Of a stretch of 64,000 nt of DNA, positions 25,250-34,600 are shown in pieces. Below the pieces are notes generated by a model. It did not search any database. It saw nothing but the letters and a program-made list of their open reading frames with translations, and was not told where the DNA came from. The stretch covers positions 372,001 through 436,000 of the forward strand of contig CAWFQA010000002.1 in assembly GCA_963817855.1 (NCBI GenBank). Direction: 5' to 3'. The stretch's first letter is position 1; each line of letters begins with the position of its first letter. Both the position numbers and the translations under genes were made by a program. The DNA is from JAKAAZ01 sp963817855 (GTDB lineage Bacteria > Acidobacteriota > Terriglobia > Terriglobales > Acidobacteriaceae).

Positions 25250-26287
25250 CTATCGCGATTCCGAAGATGGCGTCTCGGCTGGAGATTCTTGTCGCTCGGG
25301 ATTTGTAGTGTTCATCGGCGCAATCTGCACCAGTCCCGCACTGGGAGCCTCACTAGGTGGCGCCGACGCCACTGCGGGTGGTGCTGGATGCATCGGATGA
25401 CTCAGGTCCACAGGAATCCCGGCGGGCTTGATCTCCGGCTGACTGTACTTCCATGCCAGCTCGCGGGTCATGCGCATCAGAACATAGAGGCCCACCCACA
25501 ACACGATCAAAGCGACCAAGCTGCCTTCCGGGCCAAACTCTGAACCGGTCAGCCAGGTGGGTCCATCCGCGTAGGTGTGGATGACGTTCGAGGCCTCACG
25601 GCTGCCCGCCAGCGGCTGGCCGAACAGGATTCCGATACTCGCAGTCCATGCAAAGTGCAGCCCCCAGCCCAACCACAATGCATGGGTTCGCAGGTAGGCG
25701 GCCGAAAGCAAAATCGCCGCCACCGCGCTGATCCACACCGCTGTCGGAGTCGAGCCGGGCGTCGTCATGCGCAGCGCGCCGAAAATAATGGCCGCCAGAA
25801 TCGTCGCGCCGAATGGACCCACGGTCTCCGCCAGTTTCTGAAATGGATATCCGCGAAACGCAATCTCACCTGCAAGCCCACCCGCCAGCAAGGTTAGAAG
25901 CTGCACGACCAGCAGCCCCCACGCTTGCGAAGCGCCCCAGAGTTGCACATAGAAATGTCCCACCAGGGCGACGATCAGCAACACGATTGTCACCATGCCC
26001 CAACCCAGCGCGGCGCCCAATCCAAATTCTCGAATCGCACCGGGCCTGCTTGGCAGTCCCATGGCTCGGATCGGCTCGCGGGTATGGTCCCACGCCAGCT
26101 CCATGTATCCGAAGCCAACAATCAGCATAAAAATCTGGAAGAGATTGCGAAGCAGAGGAAATGCCGCACCCCGGCTGAAGCCAAGTGCCGCTCGATTCGC
26201 CAGATAGTAGGTGACCAGCAGCCAGCCCACTGCGCCGAGAAATCGAACAAAAGCGCGTCCGCGACCCGGACTTCGCAGCAGACTCAT
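25250..26287 (-). CDS. CPBP-family (CAAX-protease-like) membrane protein with altered motifs
   Basis: A 345-residue protein with about eight membrane segments and a ~75-residue Pro/Ser-rich cytoplasmic tail. The fold matches CPBP intramembrane metalloproteases, but three catalytic positions differ. The EExxxR motif reads GEIAFR (first Glu lost), FxxxH reads FGALR (His replaced by Arg), and the last motif reads HFAWT instead of HxxxN. It may be an inactive membrane scaffold or a divergent enzyme. The ATG at 26287 has GGAG and AAGGG upstream and is preferred to the TTG at 26326. Confidence 0.8.
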   Translation of the reverse strand: MSLLRSPGRGRAFVRFLGAVGWLLVTYYLANRAALGFSRGAAFPLLRNLFQIFMLIVGFGYMELAWDHTREPIRAMGLPSRPGAIREFGLGAALGWGMVTIVLLIVALVGHFYVQLWGASQAWGLLVVQLLTLLAGGLAGEIAFRGYPFQKLAETVGPFGATILAAIIFGALRMTTPGSTPTAVWISAVAAILLSAAYLRTHALWLGWGLHFAWTASIGILFGQPLAGSREASNVIHTYADGPTWLTGSEFGPEGSLVALIVLWVGLYVLMRMTRELAWKYSQPEIKPAGIPVDLSHPMHPAPPAVASAPPSEAPSAGLVQIAPMNTTNPERQESPAETPSSESR

Positions 26288-26427
26288 ACCCTTACTCCAC
26301 TGAATCGAATCAGCCGGCGACGCCAAACGGAATCGTTCACTCCAGAAAGTTGAATACGCGCAGAGGCTACGGTCTTGCTAGTTGGACCGCGCGTGGGACT
26401 TAAGCGCCTGCTGGTTGACTGCACCGT

Positions 26428-27282
26428 TCATCCTTCGGTAAAAAATCGCGCCATATCGCGGAACTTTGAAATTCGGTTCCGCACCAGCTCATCCGTAGCC
26501 AGCTTCTTCAGGTCGCCCAAGTTCTGCTGCAGTGCCTCGTCGAGCAGCTTGGTCGCCTGCTCAGGGTCGCTTTGCGCGCCGCCCGGCGGCTCAGGCACAA
26601 TCGCGTCCACGCAGCCCAGACGAAAAACGCTTTCAGAATTCGTCCGCAGAGCTTCCGCCGCCAGCGCTCGCTTGCTCGCATCGCGCCACATGATGGAAGC
26701 ACAGGCTTCGGGCGAAATCACCGAGTACACTGCGTTTTCCAGCATCAGCACTCGATCCGCAACCGCAAGCGCTAACGCTCCGCCCGAGCCGCCTTCCCCA
26801 GTAATTGTTGAAAGGATCGGTACCCGCAGCCGCGCCATCTCTCGCAAGTTGCGCGCAATGGCCTCCGCCTGACCGCGTTCCTCTGCGCCCAATCCAGGGT
26901 TGGCACCGATCAAATCAATAAATGTGAACACCGGTCGGCCAAACTTCTCAGCAAATTTCATCGCCCGTAGCGCTTTGCGGTACCCTTCCGGATTCGGCAT
27001 TCCGAAGTTACGCGCCACTTTCTCCTTGGTGGTGCGACCCTTGACGTTCGCAATCACCATCACCTGTTGCTCGTGAAAACGGGCCATACCGCACGACATC
27101 GCCAGATCGTCGCCAAAGGAGCGATCGCCGTGAATCTCACTGAAATCCGTAAATAATGACTCGATAAATTCCATCGGATACGGGCGCTTGGGATGCCGCG
27201 CCAACTCCGTCTTCTGCCAGGCCACACTATGAGTCTCGGCTGGCGTTTCTGTCCGCTTGTCTGCTGAGTTCTCTGCCATCAT
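26428..27282 (-). CDS. accA: Acetyl-CoA carboxylase carboxyltransferase alpha subunit, variant
   Basis: A 284-residue AccA-like protein that would transfer CO2 from biotin to acetyl-CoA in fatty-acid synthesis. Conserved blocks are WQKTELARHPKRPY, RNFGMPNPEGYRKA, GAEERGQAEAIARNL, TITGEGGSGGALA and VISPEACASI. Two oddities: it lacks the ~35-residue N-terminal coil of E. coli AccA, and the very conserved DTPGAYPG block reads DLIGANPG. It is therefore either a lineage-specific form or a paralogue acting on another acyl-CoA. No accD, accB or accC gene is in the window. Confidence 0.85.
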   Translation of the reverse strand: MMAENSADKRTETPAETHSVAWQKTELARHPKRPYPMEFIESLFTDFSEIHGDRSFGDDLAMSCGMARFHEQQVMVIANVKGRTTKEKVARNFGMPNPEGYRKALRAMKFAEKFGRPVFTFIDLIGANPGLGAEERGQAEAIARNLREMARLRVPILSTITGEGGSGGALALAVADRVLMLENAVYSVISPEACASIMWRDASKRALAAEALRTNSESVFRLGCVDAIVPEPPGGAQSDPEQATKLLDEALQQNLGDLKKLATDELVRNRISKFRDMARFFTEG

Positions 27283-27618
27283 GGTAGAACTTCGATTCTA
27301 GTGGCCTTCAGCGTCCACGCACAACTGATCCATTGGATTCAAAATTCAATCCCGGCGGATTGAAAGATCGGCAGCAAATCGACTTTCTCTCGCGCGTGGC
27401 CCCATACGTGCGTGTTTCCTCGCTTCGCATCACTCTGGCGATACACGGATTCGCTCGGCGTGCACCTGAAATGTGCTTGAAAACATCCGAGTACTATAAA
27501 GGAACCCTCCTACCCCATAAAACAGAAAAACCGGCAAGAAACAGCCTCTTGCACTTGCCCTGAATCTCATAAGCCTGCAGCCTGTCTTCTATAGCTTGCA
27601 CCGAAGAAAGAGTCCTTC
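27283..27618. other. 336-base intergenic stretch between divergent genes
   Basis: Should carry the promoters of accA (minus) and the VTT protein (plus). A TATAAA at about 27495 is the most promoter-like string, but no suitable -35 lies upstream. A 76-codon frame here has no family features and is not called. Confidence 0.4.
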
Positions 27619-28227
27619 ATGTCTCATTGGTTTCACCCGTTTCTGCATTTTCTTTTCCATGCCGGCTATTTCGGTCCGTTTGTCCTGGGTGTTCTGGATT
27701 CTTCCTTCCTGGTACTGCCCTTTGGAAACGATCTCCTTGTGGTCGGCCTGATCGCCGGCCATCACAGCGGGTTTCCTTTCTACGTCCTCTCAGCGGCGTG
27801 TGGATCAACCGTGGGAGTTCTCCTGCTCGCCAGCGTGGCTCGCAAATTTGGAGAGGAGGGAATCCGCAAAGTCGCCGGCCAGAAACAATTCGAAAAGCTG
27901 AAGAAGAGAATCGGCGATCGCTCAGGAGTGGCCATCGCCATCGCTTGCCTCGCCCCTCCGCCCTTCCCATTCACCATGGTCATTGCCGCGTCCAGCGCGC
28001 TTGGCTATTCCTTGTGGCGAGTGGCCGCGATCAATTTCGTTTCTCGCGCCGTCCGCTTTTCCGTGCTCGGAGTCCTGGCTATGAAGTTTGGCACTGCGAT
28101 CTTAAACATCGCGAAATCCCCGGCGTTTGTCTGGAGCATGGCGGTCTTCATCGCCCTATGCCTGATTGCCAGCGCATTTTCCATCTGGCACTGGGTCCGC
28201 TCCACGCGGTCCGGAAAAGCTGCCTAA
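27619..28227 (+). CDS. VTT-domain (DedA/YqaA-like) membrane protein
   Basis: A 202-residue integral membrane protein with about five hydrophobic segments. The motif FGNDLLVVGLIAG near residue 36, an AxxCGSTVGVLLL segment and the downstream PPPFPFTMVIAASSALG hairpin fit the VTT/SNARE-associated family. Members such as DedA and YqaA affect membrane homeostasis and act in lipid-carrier or cation movement; the precise substrate here is unknown. A GAAAGAG lies before the ATG. The gene is convergent with TonB receptor 1, with a REP-like palindrome between them. Confidence 0.85.
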   Translation: MSHWFHPFLHFLFHAGYFGPFVLGVLDSSFLVLPFGNDLLVVGLIAGHHSGFPFYVLSAACGSTVGVLLLASVARKFGEEGIRKVAGQKQFEKLKKRIGDRSGVAIAIACLAPPPFPFTMVIAASSALGYSLWRVAAINFVSRAVRFSVLGVLAMKFGTAILNIAKSPAFVWSMAVFIALCLIASAFSIWHWVRSTRSGKAA

Positions 28228-28271
28228 GTCTGGGCTCGCCAGATCATTTCCACAGATAGCGTAATGTGATG

Positions 28272-28308
28272 GGGTGCCCCATCCTAGCGTAGCCAGGGTG
28301 GGATAGAG
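28272..28308. repeat. REP-like palindrome, copy 1
   Basis: A 37-base element between convergent genes, identical at 35 positions to 35165-35201. The core CCCATCCTAGC, gta, GCCAGGGTGGG folds as a hairpin with one G-U pair and one mismatch. Confidence 0.65.
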
Positions 28309-28340
28309 GAATCCCGCAGTGCAGTCGTAGTGGAAATACC

Positions 28341-31278
28341 CTAAAACATAAACTCCGCCGAAAACTGCAGCGATCGCGCCGTCAACTGGTTGGTGATGCC
28401 GGTCAGCGGCTGCCCAAAACCCGCGCCAGCAGTGGCCCCATTGCCATACGTGCCACTGTAGCCGACAAAGTTTGCATGGTTCAGAACGTTAAATGCTTCC
28501 ACGCGCAGCTTCGTCTGGAACCTAGCATTCCTGGTCGCAAATACTCGTTCCAGAAAAGGATCGACCTCGTAGATCGCGCCTCCGCGGCCAGTATTCCTCC
28601 CAACCACTGCTCCATGGATGACCGGCCGATCCGTCGTTGCGCCAAGATCGCCGCTGTTCGTCGATCCCGTCACGTAGTTGTAGGGCAGCCCCGACGCCAG
28701 CGTCATCACTCCGCCTGCATTGATCTTGAAAAATGTCGGATAACTTCCGCTCATCACAAATCGATGCCGCTGGTCGTAGATGGCGTTCCCATTTTCCGCT
28801 GCGTCGGTAAAGTTCGGATCATTTGGATTCTGGCTGGGGACATCCGGATCGACATTGTCGATGGCGTGCGACCAGGTGTAACTCGCCAGCATCGCCAGTC
28901 CATTGTTGAAGCGATGATTCAGATTCACATCGAGCGCGTCATAGTACGCATAGCCATCGTTCACGTCGCTTTGAATCACGCTGTACGGCGGCTGCGGATT
29001 GCTCGCGACGTTTGGATCGCAAATCATTCCCTCCTGCTGGTACCACTCCACCCAATAGGGCCTGGTACAGTTCGCCGCCTGCGCGGTGCGGCTCTGCCCC
29101 TGCGCGGTGCGAATAAATGACGTCGGCGGGTCGACATCCAGCGGCCGAACATTTCTCAGCGTGTGCGAACCCACGTAGTCCGCGCTCAGGATCCAACCCA
29201 TCCCCAGCTCCTGCTGCAGTCCAACGATCCACTGCTGGTTATACGGATTCAGCAACTTCCTGGGATAACCGATCAGTGTCGAGGTCGGAAAGAATTGATT
29301 CAGATACGCACTGTTTCCCGGTCGGATATACAAGCTTCGCAGCGGTACCTGGGCGCCCGACGGAAACGCCGGCAGCGGCGCCGCCGCCACACTCGACGGG
29401 AATCCGACTTGCCCCGGAGCGGCCGTGTAATTGAAGACTCCGGTGGGTCCGGTTAACGCATAATTCGCCTTGGAGTTATCGACCACCTGCGCATAGTAAA
29501 TGCCAAATCCGCCATGAAACACCGTTCTCCCGTGCCCGGTCGGATCGTAGGAGATGCCAACCCGCGGCGCAAAACCCGCCCGCGCATCCGTGAACGTCTG
29601 CTGTTCGTAACGCAGTCCAAGATTCAGCGTCAGGTTTTGCGTCGCACGAAAATTATCCTGAACAAACAATCCCCACAACACATCGTTCACCGAGTAATTG
29701 GCGTTGCCATAACTCTGCGTGTATTTCTGCACATTGCTCAAATCGTCCAGGTAAGCCGTGCTCTCGCAGAAATCGAGCGCCTGCGTACAAGGATTGTAGA
29801 CAAACTGCCCATCGTAAATCGGACCGCCATACTCCTTACTATTGCCGCCGCTGTGGGAGCGGAGAACCTCCGCCCCATATGTCACCTGATGTCGCCCCAT
29901 CGATGACGCCAGCGTGTCATTCACTTCATACTGATGGTTCAGCAGCAGTGCCGACTGAGAAGTTCCAGTGGTAAATGTTCCGCCAGTCGAAATAGGAACC
30001 ACGAATTGCGTTCCGTTGATTACCGGATCGAATTCTGTAATCGGCGACGCCAGCTGAAACTGCAAGCGAAGATTATTTACAAGCGAAGGCCGCAGAATTG
30101 CCGTCTCACCGAACTGCTGCGCATAGGTTCGCTTACGAAAGATCCGGTCGACCGACGGAAGATTATTTCCGCCCACTGCTCCATTGGGATTGGTGTCGTA
30201 AAAACTATCCACATCGCTGCGCAGGAACAAGCTGTTCGCGTTGTTGATGCGATGATCGAGACGGAAGAAGATCAGCCAGGAACGATAATGCCCAATAAAG
30301 TTTCCCGGCGCAATGGGCGACGTCACCGGAGAAGCTCGATCCTGCGCGCTATATTGCCCCGAAAGAAAAAACTGTGTCTGGCTCTCCCGCCCCAGCGGAC
30401 CTGACAGCGAACCTGCACCCTGCTTCAACGTGTCGTTAGTCACGTCGTTGCCGCTGCTCGCGTTGGTGGGTGTAAAACCGGACAGCTTTGCCTCCGGTCC
30501 CGAAGGTCGCCACAATCCCAACACTTCCGTGGTACTGATTGCTGCCGCTTTTCGTCACTATGTTCACGACGCCGCCCATTCCGAATCCGTATTCCGCAGA
30601 AAATGCATTTTCCAGTACGGTCATTTCCTGCACGGCCTCGAGCGGAATATTGGTGAAGATCGTCTGCCGGCCCCAGGTATCGATGCCGTTCCCGCCATCA
30701 ATTTCAAACCAGGTCTGGCGTCGTCCGGACCCGTTCGTGGTGAATAGGTTCTGATTCATGAATTCATCGCCCTGGTTGATCGCCGGATGATTCGCCGCGT
30801 TCAGCAGCGGTAGATACGTAATCCTGCGATTCAGCAGCGGCGTCTGTTCCATTTCTGCCGCGCCCAGCGTTTCCCCCAACTGCGCGGAGTCGGTACGAAC
30901 CGCATTCAGAGAGCCTGTCACCGTAATTTCCGTCTGACTACCGGCGATGCCCAATTTCAGATGCAGATTCGTCGTCACGCCGCCAACCAGTGACAATGCA
31001 TGAATGTGCGCCTCTGCAAATCCACCCTTCGTCGCCACAACATCGTAGGTTCCCGCGACCGCAAGTCCAGCCGCAGTGAATGCGCCGAACCGATTCGTCT
31101 GGACCGTTCGATGAATTCCACTCAGCTTGTTTATGAACGTGACAGTAACCTCGGCGATGGGCGCGTGGTTGGCATCTTCCACTTGCCCGCGAACCGTTGC
31201 GGTGTCCGGGGTCTGCGCGAACATGCCGATCGGCACTGCACAGAAAAATACGGTGAGAATTGCGAGCACTCGGATCAT
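28341..31278 (-). pseudogene. TonB-dependent receptor 1 (Oar-like), split by a one-base frameshift
   Basis: The first frame (from 31278) gives a signal peptide ending FAQT, a carboxypeptidase-regulatory beta-sandwich (~22-110) and most of the plug domain (GSLNAVRTDS, MGGVVNIVTKSGSNQYHG). The second continues the plug and the large barrel (SQTQFFLSGQYSAQDRASPV, ..., ending LQFSAEFMF with the C-terminal Phe of outer-membrane barrels). The break is near the CCC at 30517-30519; removing one base gives a 978-residue receptor reading YHGSVGLWRPSG. It should import a large ligand, probably an oligosaccharide, driven by TonB. It starts 10 bases after the SDR gene. Confidence 0.87.
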
Positions 31279-31288
31279 CGGTTTTGGC

Positions 31289-32074
31289 TTATTGGTTCAC
31301 AGCGCTCGCCAGAAATCCGCCATCAACAACCAGAATCTCCCCGGTCACGAACGAAGCCGCGTCCGAAGCCAGATAAATCGCCGCGCCGACTAGCTCCTCC
31401 ACGTTGCCAAACCTTCCCATGGGTGTTCGCAGCAGCAATTCTTTTCCACGTCCCGTGTTATCCAATAGTTCGGAATTCAGCGCGGTGCGAAACACTCCGG
31501 GAGCGATAGCGTTTACGGTCACTCCGTACCTCGCCCACTCAATCGCCAGCGATTTTGTCAGCGAAGCTACTCCGCCCTTACTCGCCGCGTACGCGGCCAC
31601 TTCATAAAACGCGACAAAGCTGGTCAGCGACGCAATATTGATAATGCGGCCATGCCCGCGCTCCACCATATGCCGTCCAAATACCTGGCACGCTCGCAGT
31701 GTTCCTGTCAGATTGGTATCGAGGATTTTCTGCCAGGTGGCATCGTCCATATCGAGGGTGGGGGTTCGCTTCGTCGTTCCGGCGCAGTTCACCAGGATGT
31801 CCACACCACCCAGCGCTGCAATGCTCTCTTTGAGCACCTGTTCCAGCGAGGCGCGATCCGCGACATCGGAAGTGAGAGCGAGTGTCCGCCGTCCCATCGA
31901 CGCAATTTGCTCGGCTAATTCCTTTACCTGCTGGGCACGTCGAGAGGTCGCGACCACATCTGCACCCGCCGCAGCCAATCCCGACGCCAGCGCCCGTCCA
32001 ATGCCGGATGTGCCGCCGACCACCACGGCCACCTTGCCGGCAACATCGATTCCCTTGATTTCGTTGCTCGCCAT
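31289..32074 (-). CDS. Short-chain dehydrogenase/reductase (sugar-acid type)
   Basis: A 261-residue classical SDR. It has the NAD(P) motif GGTSGIG, the NAG-like NCAG, the catalytic Ser in INIASLTS, and Tyr/Lys in YAASKGG. The ending GEILVVDGGF is typical. The closest remembered relatives are gluconate 5-dehydrogenase and 2-deoxy-D-gluconate 3-dehydrogenase (KduD). With uxaC diverging 1 kb away, oxidation of a uronate-derived intermediate is plausible. It lies 53 bases after the FNT gene and 10 before TonB receptor 1, on one likely transcript. GAGG precedes the ATG. Confidence 0.88.
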   Translation of the reverse strand: MASNEIKGIDVAGKVAVVVGGTSGIGRALASGLAAAGADVVATSRRAQQVKELAEQIASMGRRTLALTSDVADRASLEQVLKESIAALGGVDILVNCAGTTKRTPTLDMDDATWQKILDTNLTGTLRACQVFGRHMVERGHGRIINIASLTSFVAFYEVAAYAASKGGVASLTKSLAIEWARYGVTVNAIAPGVFRTALNSELLDNTGRGKELLLRTPMGRFGNVEELVGAAIYLASDAASFVTGEILVVDGGFLASAVNQ

Positions 32075-32127
32075 TCGATCCTCTGCCTCAACAGAGTATC
32101 GCCTTCAACGAAGGAATTTCCAAATGC

Positions 32128-32988
32128 TCATCGCGGAAACCCATGGCCTTCCTGCTCTCCGCCTTTCACCTGGCCATATTCCAGCAACGTCACGATCACC
32201 ACGCCTCCTGTGATGTTGCCCAAAACCGCCGGCAACAGCCACCAGAAATATCGCACCACACTCACCTGATTTTGCAAGACGGCCGCGAGGATCTCGCCGC
32301 TGCTGGCAATGCAGTGAGCAAAGTGACCCACTCCCACAAGAAATGCCAGCAGCCAGATCAGCATCACCGACCCTGTGATGGAATGGCTGCCGCTCACCAG
32401 CCACGCCACCAGCGCGATAATCCATCCGCCGACCACGGCACTCCAAAACACGTGGGCACCGCTGGGACTGGCGGCTTGCTGACCCAGCCTCCCCATCGCC
32501 GCTACATACTCCGGCCGCAGCGCTCCAGTTCGAACGGCGAGCACCGCAAACAGAAAGGCTCCCGCCAGGTTGCAAGGCAACACGATGCTCCACAGCCGCA
32601 GCGTCGTCAAAAAATGACGACGCTCGGCGAACATCAGCGCCACCGGGTACAGCGTATTCTCCGTAAACAACTGCGCCCTGCCAACAATCACCGCGATAAA
32701 TCCGATAGGATAGGCCAGCAACGCGATAAAACTGGAAATCGCGCTCGGAGGCAACGTCGCCGAAATAATAGAAACACTCAGTGCGGTCAGGCCCATGGTG
32801 ATGCCACCGGCTAATCCCGAGATGGCAAGCGCAATGGCAGGCCGATCCAGTTCGCGCCGAGCGTTGCGCGAGACCTGCTCATAGATTTCATCGGCAGTGG
32901 GTCGCTCCAGGTTGCGCTGCGTCCCCTCCGCGGGCGAGTCGGCGGCGGGCTCCAGATGAGGCTTCTTACTTGCTTTGCGAAAAGGCAC
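32128..32988 (-). CDS. Formate/nitrite transporter family channel
   Basis: A 286-residue protein. A ~50-residue charged N-terminus precedes six membrane segments with the family pattern: GGITMGLTALSVS (first half), GRAQLFTENTLYP and, in the second half, VGVGHFAHCIASSGEIL. The last contains the central pore His. FNT channels pass small monovalent anions such as formate, nitrite or lactate together with protons. It resembles the YfdC-like branch, so the substrate is open. It starts at a GTG with GGAG 7 bases upstream and heads a run with the SDR and TonB receptor 1. Confidence 0.88.
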   Translation of the reverse strand: MPFRKASKKPHLEPAADSPAEGTQRNLERPTADEIYEQVSRNARRELDRPAIALAISGLAGGITMGLTALSVSIISATLPPSAISSFIALLAYPIGFIAVIVGRAQLFTENTLYPVALMFAERRHFLTTLRLWSIVLPCNLAGAFLFAVLAVRTGALRPEYVAAMGRLGQQAASPSGAHVFWSAVVGGWIIALVAWLVSGSHSITGSVMLIWLLAFLVGVGHFAHCIASSGEILAAVLQNQVSVVRYFWWLLPAVLGNITGGVVIVTLLEYGQVKGGEQEGHGFPR

Positions 32989-33057
32989 GTTGGCTCCGAC
33001 TAGAAACTTTCGACTACACCATCGTTACAGCTCGCACGGTTAGATGCCGGCTCAAAG

Positions 33058-33069
33058 ACACGCGCGTGT
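33058..33069. promoter_or_regulatory. 12-base perfect palindrome upstream of uxaC
   Basis: ACACGCGCGTGT lies 65-76 bases before the chosen uxaC start. It could be a regulator site in the FNT-uxaC divergent region, but short GC-rich palindromes also arise by chance. Confidence 0.25.
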
Positions 33070-33133
33070 GGCAACATGCTCTTACAAAATCAAAATCCTG
33101 CCCCGCATCTTGCCGTCAGATGAAAGCTTTACT

Positions 33134-34546
33134 ATGGATATGAGGAATCTTGCGGCCATGTTGCATCCCCACAGGTTGTTCCCTGTTGATCCGGCTACGC
33201 GGGCCATTGCGGGCCGCCTCTATTCCAGCGTCAAAGACCTGCCGATTCTCAGTCCTCACGGTCACACGGAAGCCAAATGGTTTGCCAACAATCAGCCGTT
33301 TCCCGATCCGTCGACACTGCTGATTCAGCCCGACCACTACATCTTTCGCATGCTCTACAGCCAGGGAATTCCGCTCGAGCATCTCGGCATTGGCGAGCAT
33401 CCGATTGCGAACCCCCGCGGCGTGTGGCGTCTGTTTGCCAAGCACTACTATCTGTTTCGCGGCACGCCTACAAGGCTTTGGCTGGACTATTGTTTTCGCG
33501 AGTTATTCGGCCTGAAGCTTCCGCTGTCCGCAGAGACGGCGGACGAATATTACGATGCGATGCAGGAAAAGCTGGCGCAGCCCGAGTTTCGCCCGCGTGC
33601 TTTGTTCGAGCAGTTCCACATTGAGGTGCTGGCTACCACCAACTCGCCGCTCGACCCGTTGACACACCACCAGATGTTGCGAGATTCCGGCTGGTCGGGC
33701 AAGGTGATTCCAACCTTTCGCCCCGATCCAGTCGTCGATCCCGACTTTGACGGTTTCCAGGAAAACGTCCGCAAACTAGGCGAAATGACTGGAGAAAACA
33801 CACTGCATTGGCTCGGCTATCTTGCGGCACTCCGCGCCACGCGCCAGCGTTTTCGCACCCTGGGCTGCACCGCCACCGACCACGGCCATCCCACCCCGGC
33901 AACCGCCAACCTCGACGAAGACAGCGCCACTCGCCTCTTCCATCGCATCCTTTCCGGCAACTCGACCGACGCCGACCGAGAACTCTTCCGCGCGCAGATG
34001 CTGACTGAAATGGCATTGATGAGCCTCGACGATGGACTCGTCATGCAGATTCATCCCGGCAGTTTCCGCAATCACAATCAGACCATCTACAAGCGCTTCG
34101 GTCGCGACATGGGCGCGGACATCCCCACGCAGACCGACTATGTCCATCATCTTCGTCCGTTGCTGCAGCGCGTCGGCAATGAGTCCAACCTCACCATCAT
34201 TCTGTTCACGCTCGATGAGTCCACCTACAGTCGCGAGCTCGCACCGCTCGCAGGTCACTATCCTTGCCTGAAGCTCGGGCCGCCCTGGTGGTTCTATGAC
34301 AGCCCTGAAGGCATGCGGCGTTTTCGCGAGTTGACCACAGAAACGGCTGGCTTTTACAACACCGTGGGATTCAACGATGACACCCGCGCGTTCCTCTCCA
34401 TTCCCGCCCGTCACGACGTGGCCCGCCGCGTGGATTGCGCCTATCTCGCGACCCTGGTCGCCGATCATCGCCTGCACGAAGACGAAGCGCACGAGGTCGC
34501 GCTCGATCTCGCCTATCGTCTGGCAAAGTCCGCGTACAAACTATAA
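33134..34546 (+). CDS. uxaC: Uronate isomerase
   Basis: A 470-residue enzyme of normal length that isomerises glucuronate or galacturonate to the keto-uronate. It is an amidohydrolase-fold protein. The metal-site His pair is in SPHGHTEAKWF, and family blocks TNSPLDPL, LGCTATDHGH, MQIHPGSFRNHN and FNDDTRAFLSIPARHDV are clear. The frame opens at 33044, but the ATG at 33134 fits the family start; ribosome sites are weak throughout, and 33158 is possible. It diverges from the FNT-SDR-TonB run. No uxuA, uxuB or uxaB is nearby, apart from the SDR as a candidate. Confidence 0.92.
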   Translation: MDMRNLAAMLHPHRLFPVDPATRAIAGRLYSSVKDLPILSPHGHTEAKWFANNQPFPDPSTLLIQPDHYIFRMLYSQGIPLEHLGIGEHPIANPRGVWRLFAKHYYLFRGTPTRLWLDYCFRELFGLKLPLSAETADEYYDAMQEKLAQPEFRPRALFEQFHIEVLATTNSPLDPLTHHQMLRDSGWSGKVIPTFRPDPVVDPDFDGFQENVRKLGEMTGENTLHWLGYLAALRATRQRFRTLGCTATDHGHPTPATANLDEDSATRLFHRILSGNSTDADRELFRAQMLTEMALMSLDDGLVMQIHPGSFRNHNQTIYKRFGRDMGADIPTQTDYVHHLRPLLQRVGNESNLTIILFTLDESTYSRELAPLAGHYPCLKLGPPWWFYDSPEGMRRFRELTTETAGFYNTVGFNDDTRAFLSIPARHDVARRVDCAYLATLVADHRLHEDEAHEVALDLAYRLAKSAYKL

Positions 34547-34563
34547 AGATGAGAAAGAGATGT

Positions 34564-34600
34564 CGCGCCGGTCGCGTTCACCTCTGGCGCGCTGCTTTTT
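34564..34600 (+). terminator. Possible terminator of uxaC
   Basis: CGCGCC (34564-34569) and GGCGCG (34586-34591) with a 16-base loop, then CTGC and TTTTT. It is 17 bases after the uxaC stop and overlaps the end of the convergent HNH gene by two bases. The loop is long. Confidence 0.45.

Noticed and set aside
27333..27563. A 76-codon frame between accA and the VTT-protein gene
   Set aside because: No ribosome site and no domain features; the region is more likely a divergent promoter.
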